DNA of 64,000 nucleotides from Lunularia cruciata. Taxonomy: Eukaryota; Streptophyta; Marchantiopsida; Lunulariales; Lunulariaceae. Under the pieces are notes generated by a model. That model saw nothing but the letters and a program-made list of their open reading frames with translations. It had not been told where the DNA came from and searched no databases. The stretch spans positions 26,738,608-26,802,607 of the forward strand of contig OX419762.1 of assembly GCA_948567375.1 (NCBI GenBank), in the 5' to 3' direction. Positions 58,563 through 64,000 of this stretch are shown one piece after another. The translations under genes and the position numbers were made by a program. Numbering within the stretch: the stretch's first letter is position 1; every line of letters starts with the position of its first letter.

Positions 58563-59690
58563 CAATATCATTGTATCATACAACACCCCATCTCCAAATT
58601 GACAGATTTATGAATTCATTCCTCAAAATTTGGACTACTTTGACTTCTTCTTCTTGTCAAGAAGCTCCTTGTTCCATGTTGCTTTATTTCTCAAGCTTTT
58701 TTGTATCAAAAAGGAACAAAGCTAACCTACTATGATACAAAATCTTGTAATGCATGATACAATACAAAAGTAGTATAGTATCTTATGTCCAAGTCTTGTC
58801 AAAGTTGGTGTTTCTTGAGAAGAATATGATAACATGAATTGTGTCAAAGTCTTGGGACTCTCTTGAGAATGATCAAATGAATTGATTAGGGGTTCACAAA
58901 CCCAACAATTTGCTAAAGGAAAGGCAACCACTCATAACATATGATCTTGTATCCTTTCTATTGAAACTTTCTTTGTCTTTGTCAAATATATCTTGAGCTA
59001 TAGTGGGAATTTTTGCCATTGAACTCTTTGTGTATTCTTTTTCATCCTCCTACAAGTCTTGTATATTTATCAAAAAGTTATCCAAAATAATGCATACACT
59101 AATCCACCTTAACAATATCTATTTCTACTTGGATTCCTTTTCAATTGAAACCTTAGTTTGCACAATGAATGTCATCTACCTCTTAAAATCCCTATGCAAT
59201 GCTCATTGAGAACACAAGTACAAGCTACACTTTTATTGAAGTTGATTTGATCTCAAGACATTGCACTCTAAAAGAAGGTACCAAATGACTTATGTGCACA
59301 TAGGCCAAATCACCTAAAAGTTACTAATGGGGACCAAATGACTTATTCTTGTATTGAAATCCCTCTAGAGTGTTGACTTTGTCAAACAAGTCATGTCATG
59401 GCAAGAGCCGGGTATCCTTACATACAAATATGTGAGATAAAATACTAAACACATGAACTAGGGATTGTGGACCAATTAAAGCATACAAGAATCCTTGCAA
59501 TCTAGTGTGACTAAGCATACAAGAATTTTTATAATCTAGTGTTTCTGCAATCAAATAAACAACAAGAACAAGATGCACTCAACTTTACCCACACCAATTA
59601 GATCCTTAACACTAGAGAAGAATATTATTCTCCTCATGTCATTTCAGATTACTTGTCCATTGATGGAGTAAGATCATTGTTGACTAAAAT
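58563..59690. other. No recognised feature
   Basis: AT-rich DNA with no domain, terminal repeat or RNA gene that I can support. A short ATCTAGTGT-containing repeat occurs near 59500-59545. Confidence 0.5.
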
Positions 59691-59699
59691 ATGTTTTAC

Positions 59700-60480
59700 C
59701 ATTAATTTTTGGTCTTTGAGCCAATGGGAAAATGGTTCCATCATCTAAATCGAATGCAGCCCAAGAATCCCTTTGCTCCAAACACTTGCAAAATCCTTTC
59801 CCTTTCCTCCATATCAGGCCACACAACCTCTTTTGCTAGATTTGCTCTAATGGAAATAACTACTCTATTGGTGAATCTTATGGTGGACCCAACACTAATA
59901 CCTCACAAGTTGGTGCCTCTAGCTATACCATTCTCACTATGACCAAATTGGTCTAACATGGCAACAAGCTTTGGGGTCTTCTTCCTTCTCAAGGATCTCT
60001 CCTTGAACATGTCATGATCTTTAACTAGAGATAGCAATATATAAAAGGAACTTACATCCATCCTCATCAATTTTTTAAAAGGGACTGGATCTAGATTTTG
60101 GAAAAGCATACTAAAAATTTTGCTTGGGTAATCCACAATGGTTTTTTCCACCAAATAGCAAGGGATATGGGCAAATTCCCACTATTGTAAGAATATAGCA
60201 CATTCTTCAATGTGAGCACAATTTTCATCTTCATCTATATTGTCAAAATCTGTGAACTCATCCTCATTTTCAATATCAAGTTCAACCTCACTTTGCCACA
60301 ATGACAAATGTTGCATAGCCTTTTTTATCTCATTTGTTGTAAAAGACTTTTCTAGGCTACTTTGTCTTATTTGCTACATCATTAGTCCTACTAAACTGCT
60401 AAACTCGTTATTGTTACATTCGTTGCTAAACTCCATATTGTTACATATTCTCCTACCACTAGTTGGTGACGTCCTTGTTG
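59700..60480 (-). pseudogene. PIF/Harbinger-type transposase (HARBI1-like) fragment
   Basis: Reading left on the minus strand: an acidic N-terminal stretch (EVELDIENEDEFTDFDN near 60290), then DPVPFKKLMRMDVSSFYILL, LVKDHDMFKE, ARGTNL, GSTIRFTNRVV, WPDMEERERILQVFGAKGF, GCI near 59740. The order F-K-x-x-x-R-M, G-S-x-x-I-x-R, W-P-x-x-x-E-R and G-F-x-G-C-I matches the first half of plant HARBI1-like nucleases. The DDE catalytic part is not present. Stops at two points make it a pseudogene. Confidence 0.55.
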
Positions 60481-60483
60481 CCA

Positions 60484-60768
60484 TTAAAGTTTCAAACTCC
60501 TGGATGGCCATCCGTGCATTTTGGAGGTGAGAAATAGGTTCCCATGTGGCATCATGAAGGGGATACCCTTTCCAAAGGACCTTGAATTCCGTATGTTATT
60601 GGCATCTTTGTTGAATGTGCAAAGTGCAAGGATACAATCAACTTCGTACTCCTTATGATCATTGATAGGGATGGGAGGAGGAGGAGGTTGGACCTGAGAG
60701 GAAAAAGAAGATGGGTTAGGAACAAAGGGTTTCAACTTTGAAATGTGAAAGACCGGGTGGATGCGCAT
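60484..60768 (-). pseudogene. Element D integrase end and chromodomain
   Basis: MRIHPVFHISKLKPFVPN is the conserved end of the integrase C-terminal domain. A proline run and DHKEYEVDCILAL then open a chromodomain. The usual Y-x-V-K-W core is garbled (SFGKGIPFM), so methyl-lysine binding is probably lost. Confidence 0.65.
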
Positions 60769-61351
60769 ATGACAAGGTAAGGCAAGTCGATAAGCAATAT
60801 GAGAGATGATTTGGGTGACCTCAAATGGTCCTATCCAATTAGGAGTAAGTTTTCAAACTTGGGTATCAAGTGGGAGGGATAGGTTACTAGAGGATAGCAT
60901 GACTTTATCACCTACTTCAAAGATAAGATCATGACGATGGTGGTCTACATATTGTTTTTGATGATTTTCAGCAACAAGGAGGTGAGATTTGGCTTGTTGG
61001 AGAGATTGAGATATGGTGGTCAAGAAGGTTGAAGTATGAGGGACTTGAGATAGAGGACGAGTAAGAAGAGAATCTGGATCTTGGCCAGAATTGAGAAGCG
61101 GATCTTGGCCAGAATTGAGAAAAAAGGGAGAAAATCTGGTGCTTGTTTGTTTGGATTATCATAGGTAAATTCTACAACTGCAAGACATTCATCCCAATTG
61201 GTATGGTTGACATTGATGAAAGCACACAACATATCCTCCAAGGTCAAATTTGCATGTTCAGTTTGTCAATCAGTTTGAGGAAGATAAGCATGGACAAAGC
61301 AAGCTTGGTGCCAAGTATTTGGAAGAGTGCTTGCCAAAACTTCCCGATGAA

Positions 61352-61892
61352 TCAAGGATCACGGTCGGAGATGAGTACACATGGCATCCCATGATGCTTG
61401 AAAACATTGTCAAAGTAGATTTGCACTAAGGTTGGAGCGTCCACGATATCCACGGTTGATGCCAAGTGGATTTGCTTATTGAGCTTATCCACAACACCAC
61501 AATTGTTGTGTGTCCTTGCTTTGTCTAGGACAAGGATGTGATGAGATCCAAGCTCACATATTCCCATTAAGTGGATGGAATGGGGGTGGTTGAAGGAGTC
61601 CACTCGGCTTCTGGTTGTTGGTCTTGTTATGTTGGCAGCTCTCACACAATTGGACAAAATCTTGAACATCTCTTGTCATGTTGGGCCACCACTATTGGTG
61701 TTGGAGGGTACCCAAGGTCTTGTCCATACCCATGTGCCCAGCTATTGGTAAATCATGGGCTTCTTGAAGGCGTACAAGTTGGAGATCACCTTTGGCTGGA
61801 ACATAGATCCGGTCCTCATGGAATAGAAAGCCTTCCTTGAAGGAGAAGGTGTTGTACTCCTTGTCAAATGTTGTAAGACGACCATGTACCAT
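61352..61892 (-). pseudogene. Element D integrase zinc-binding and catalytic core
   Basis: AHDLPIAGHMGMDKTLGTLQ (HHCC start) near 61750, then VVDKLNKQIHLASTVDIVDA, FKHHGMPCVLISDRDP (catalytic DRD region) at 61430-61352. The first catalytic part is disturbed by a frameshift. Non-functional. Confidence 0.75.
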
Positions 61893-62099
61893 TTGGAAGA
61901 AGAGATCTTATTGTATAGTTGACTGAAACTCATTTTGGACCTTTGAGTCAATTGAGACCGTTGTTATTGCTATCATGATGAGAGGAAGAGACTTCAAATC
62001 AGGTCGCCATGATAGAGCATCAAGGATGACATGGAACCGACTTGGTTTGTACTCAAGTTTGATGTCAAACAATTGGAGTTGTTCCTCCCATTGATGATA

Positions 62100-63200
62100 T
62101 CAACTCTTCATGTGTTTCAAGTGTAAGGTTTGCAACAATGGTTTATGATTACTTTGCATGATCACTTGTTTCCACAAGAGATAATGCTTCCATACTTTGG
62201 TGGCATATACCATTGCAAGTTGTTCTCGGTCTTGAGTAGAGTAATTTCTTTTAGTTGTATTTAGTTGGCAAGGCACAAAGGCAATGGGATGTAGTCCATT
62301 TGGGAATTCTTGTTGCAACACGGCTCCAATTGTAGAGTTAGAAGTATCAAAATCAACCACACAAAGTAGTTGAGGATCATACAATTGAAGGTTAGTTCTT
62401 GAAGACACCATATGTTTTAACTTCTGGAATACTTATTTGTGCTTGGTGGTCCATTGGAAGCTTGAGTTCTTCCCTAAGAGGTCAGTCAACGGTACAGCCA
62501 CATGAGCATAATAATGAATGAATCATCAGTAAAAACTGGCCAATCCATTAAATGTCCATACTTCTATAGCATCCTTTGGAGTAGGCCAACCAATAATGGC
62601 CTTTATTTTCTCCTCTTCCATCTTGATCCCCTCTGATGAGATCTTGTGACCCAAGAAGGTAACTTCCTTTTTCCAAAAGACACACTTTGACTTCTTGCAA
62701 TAAAATTTCCATTGTCGTAGTCATCTTAGGACTTCACGCACGTGATTCATATGTTTTGCCTTTGTCTTGCTATAGATTAAGATATCATCCAAGAACATCA
62801 CCACGTACGAATCCAATAGTCTATCCAACACCCAATGCATCTGATCCATGAAGACTGTTGGAGCATTAGTGAGCCCAAAAGGTAGAACTTTCCACTCAAA
62901 ATGCCCAGACCTTGTGCAAAAGGCAGTCTTTGCACATCCTTCCTATCAATGGAGATTTGCCAATAGCCATTGCAAAGATCCAGTTTGGAAAAGTATCATG
63001 ATCCACTCAATTGATCAAGCAAGTCATCAATTCAAGGCAAGGGATATGCATTCTTCACTATTTTCTTGTTGAGCCCACAATAATCAATATAGAAACAAAG
63101 TACTCCATCCTTCTTTGGAACAAATAGTATTGGTGTTCCCCAAGGAGAGCACTATGTCATATGAAGTCCTTCTCCAACAACTCTGGAAGTTTTGTTTGTA
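62100..63200 (-). pseudogene. Element D reverse transcriptase and RNase H
   Basis: RNase H (62411-62100): LLCVVDFDTSNSTIGAVLQQ, ERQ-like YSTQDREQLAMVYATKVWKH, YLLWKQVIMQSNHKPLLQTL. RT to the right is broken but shows FLDDILIYSKTKAKH near 62800-62760 and PFGLTNAPTVF near 62870-62840. The RNase H first catalytic Asp (usual DAS) appears as DTS. Confidence 0.75.
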
Positions 63201-63429
63201 ACTCCTCCAACTCCTTTGGTGAGAGCCTATAGATTGGTCTACTCATTGGAGTACTCCTTGGCAATACCTCAATCTTGAAGTGCATACCACAATCGGAGGG
63301 TAATCCTTGTGGCAGATCATCCAGAAACACATCTGCAAACTCTTGAACTATCTAAGCAACCATTGCTTGATGAGGCTCTTGGTTCTCCTCATATTGTCCT
63401 TGTGCAATCGGCTTGATCCACACCATAGA

Positions 63430-63600
63430 AACAGATCATCTTCCTCCAAAGCTTGCTCTATGGCTGCTTACCAACAAACTTCCCATCTAGGGACTCACCT
63501 CTCTTCAAAGCTTGTTCCATGGTTGCTTTCCTGGCAAACTTCCCATCTTGGGGCTCCTCTCCCTTCAAGGCATGCTCTATAGCTACTTTCTCAACCAACT
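63430..63600 (-). repeat. In-frame 66-bp tandem repeat in element D
   Basis: Three units encode QDGKLVEKVAIEHALKGEEP, QDGKFARKATMEQALKRGES and LDGKFVGKQ on the minus strand. The unit of about 22 residues lies between protease and RT. Confidence 0.75.
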
Positions 63601-63658
63601 TCCCATCTTGGGACTGACTATTCTTAGATATGTTACTTAGAGGTACTAGACAACCTAA

Positions 63659-63979
63659 TCAAAAATTCCTACATTGGTGTTGTACTTGAATTTGTTGTCG
63701 GGTCCAATCAAATTGAACCTTATGACATTCAAGCCAAAGTAGTCTTAGAATGACATCATATTGTAGAGGTGCCACTACAAACCTCATACACTCTAAATAC
63801 TCCTTCCCAATCTTAAAAGTAATAGGATGTGAGGTATGGAATGTAGAACCCTTTCTACCATCCACCATCATCAATCTACTTCCAATCATTGGCTTGATAG
63901 GAATACCCAGTTCCTTCAATACTTGCATAGACATGCAATGCTCTGAACTTCTAGAATCAACCAAAATCCTACAACCCAA
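63659..63979 (-). pseudogene. Element D aspartic protease
   Basis: CRILVDSRSSEHCMSMQVLK carries the active-site position D-S/T-G as DSR, so the glycine is lost. FVVAPLQYDVILRLLWLECH is the protease end (usual YDVILGMDWL). The frame is otherwise open over 106 codons. Confidence 0.75.
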
Positions 63980-64000
63980 TTAGATATTGTACCTTGCAAG

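Larger units (their letters stand above)
60484..64000 (-). mobile_element. Element D: chromovirus (Ty3/gypsy with chromodomain), runs off right edge
   Basis: From right to left on the minus strand: protease (63979-63659), a tandem-repeat linker, RT with FLDDILIYS near 62800, RNase H (62411-62100), integrase zinc-binding and core (61892-61352) and a chromodomain end (60768-60484). This is the gene order of Ty3/gypsy chromoviruses. The 5' LTR and gag lie beyond the window and no 3' LTR was found left of the chromodomain, where Harbinger-like sequence begins. Confidence 0.8.

Overview
The window looks like nuclear DNA of a land plant, most likely a seedless one (moss, liverwort, lycophyte or fern). 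Three things point there. It carries spliced plant-type genes: a mitochondrial L24-like ribosomal protein and a secreted ML-domain (NPC2-like) protein. It carries a many-exon gene built from F-x-P-x-[IV]-[ND] repeats, a style of protein I associate with flagellated cells. It also carries fragments of plastid DNA and several nested Ty3/gypsy retrotransposons, some of them chromoviruses. The species cannot be fixed from the sequence alone.

Layout. Bases 1-12.7 kb are low-copy and gene-bearing: bL24m on the minus strand (180-692), then a gap with three candidate leader exons, then the repeat gene on the plus strand (about 2.2-12.65 kb, at least 16 phase-compatible exons). Bases 12.7-20.9 kb are AT-rich and hold decayed non-coding repeats, a 60-bp (AT)n tract and a 22-bp inverted repeat. 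Bases 20.9-21.6 kb hold a dead LRR gene fragment. Bases 21.87-23.93 kb hold the complete four-exon ML gene (minus). Bases 25.0-25.4 kb are a mosaic of plastid fragments (rps19/rpl22 junction, rrn16 3' end, psbA, psbB). Bases 25.7-26.0 kb have two unassigned exon-like stretches.

From 28.5 kb to the right edge almost everything is transposon-derived. There is an LTR with TATA box, PBS and heat-shock-element-like arrays plus a decayed plus-strand gag (element E, 32.9-34.6 kb). A minus-strand gypsy copy with an in-frame gag/RT deletion fusion follows (element A, 34.7-39.1 kb). An old plus-strand gypsy copy (element B, 39.4-58.3 kb) is split by a later minus-strand gypsy insertion with a near-matching target duplication (element C, 45.9-52.2 kb). 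At the right are a PIF/Harbinger-like fragment and a minus-strand chromovirus that runs off the edge (element D, 60.5-64 kb).

The three host genes show no common pathway: organelle translation, a putative ciliary or microtubule-associated scaffold, and lipid binding in the secretory route. The least-described item is the repeat gene. All exon joins were made by eye from splice-site and reading-phase agreement, without transcript data.
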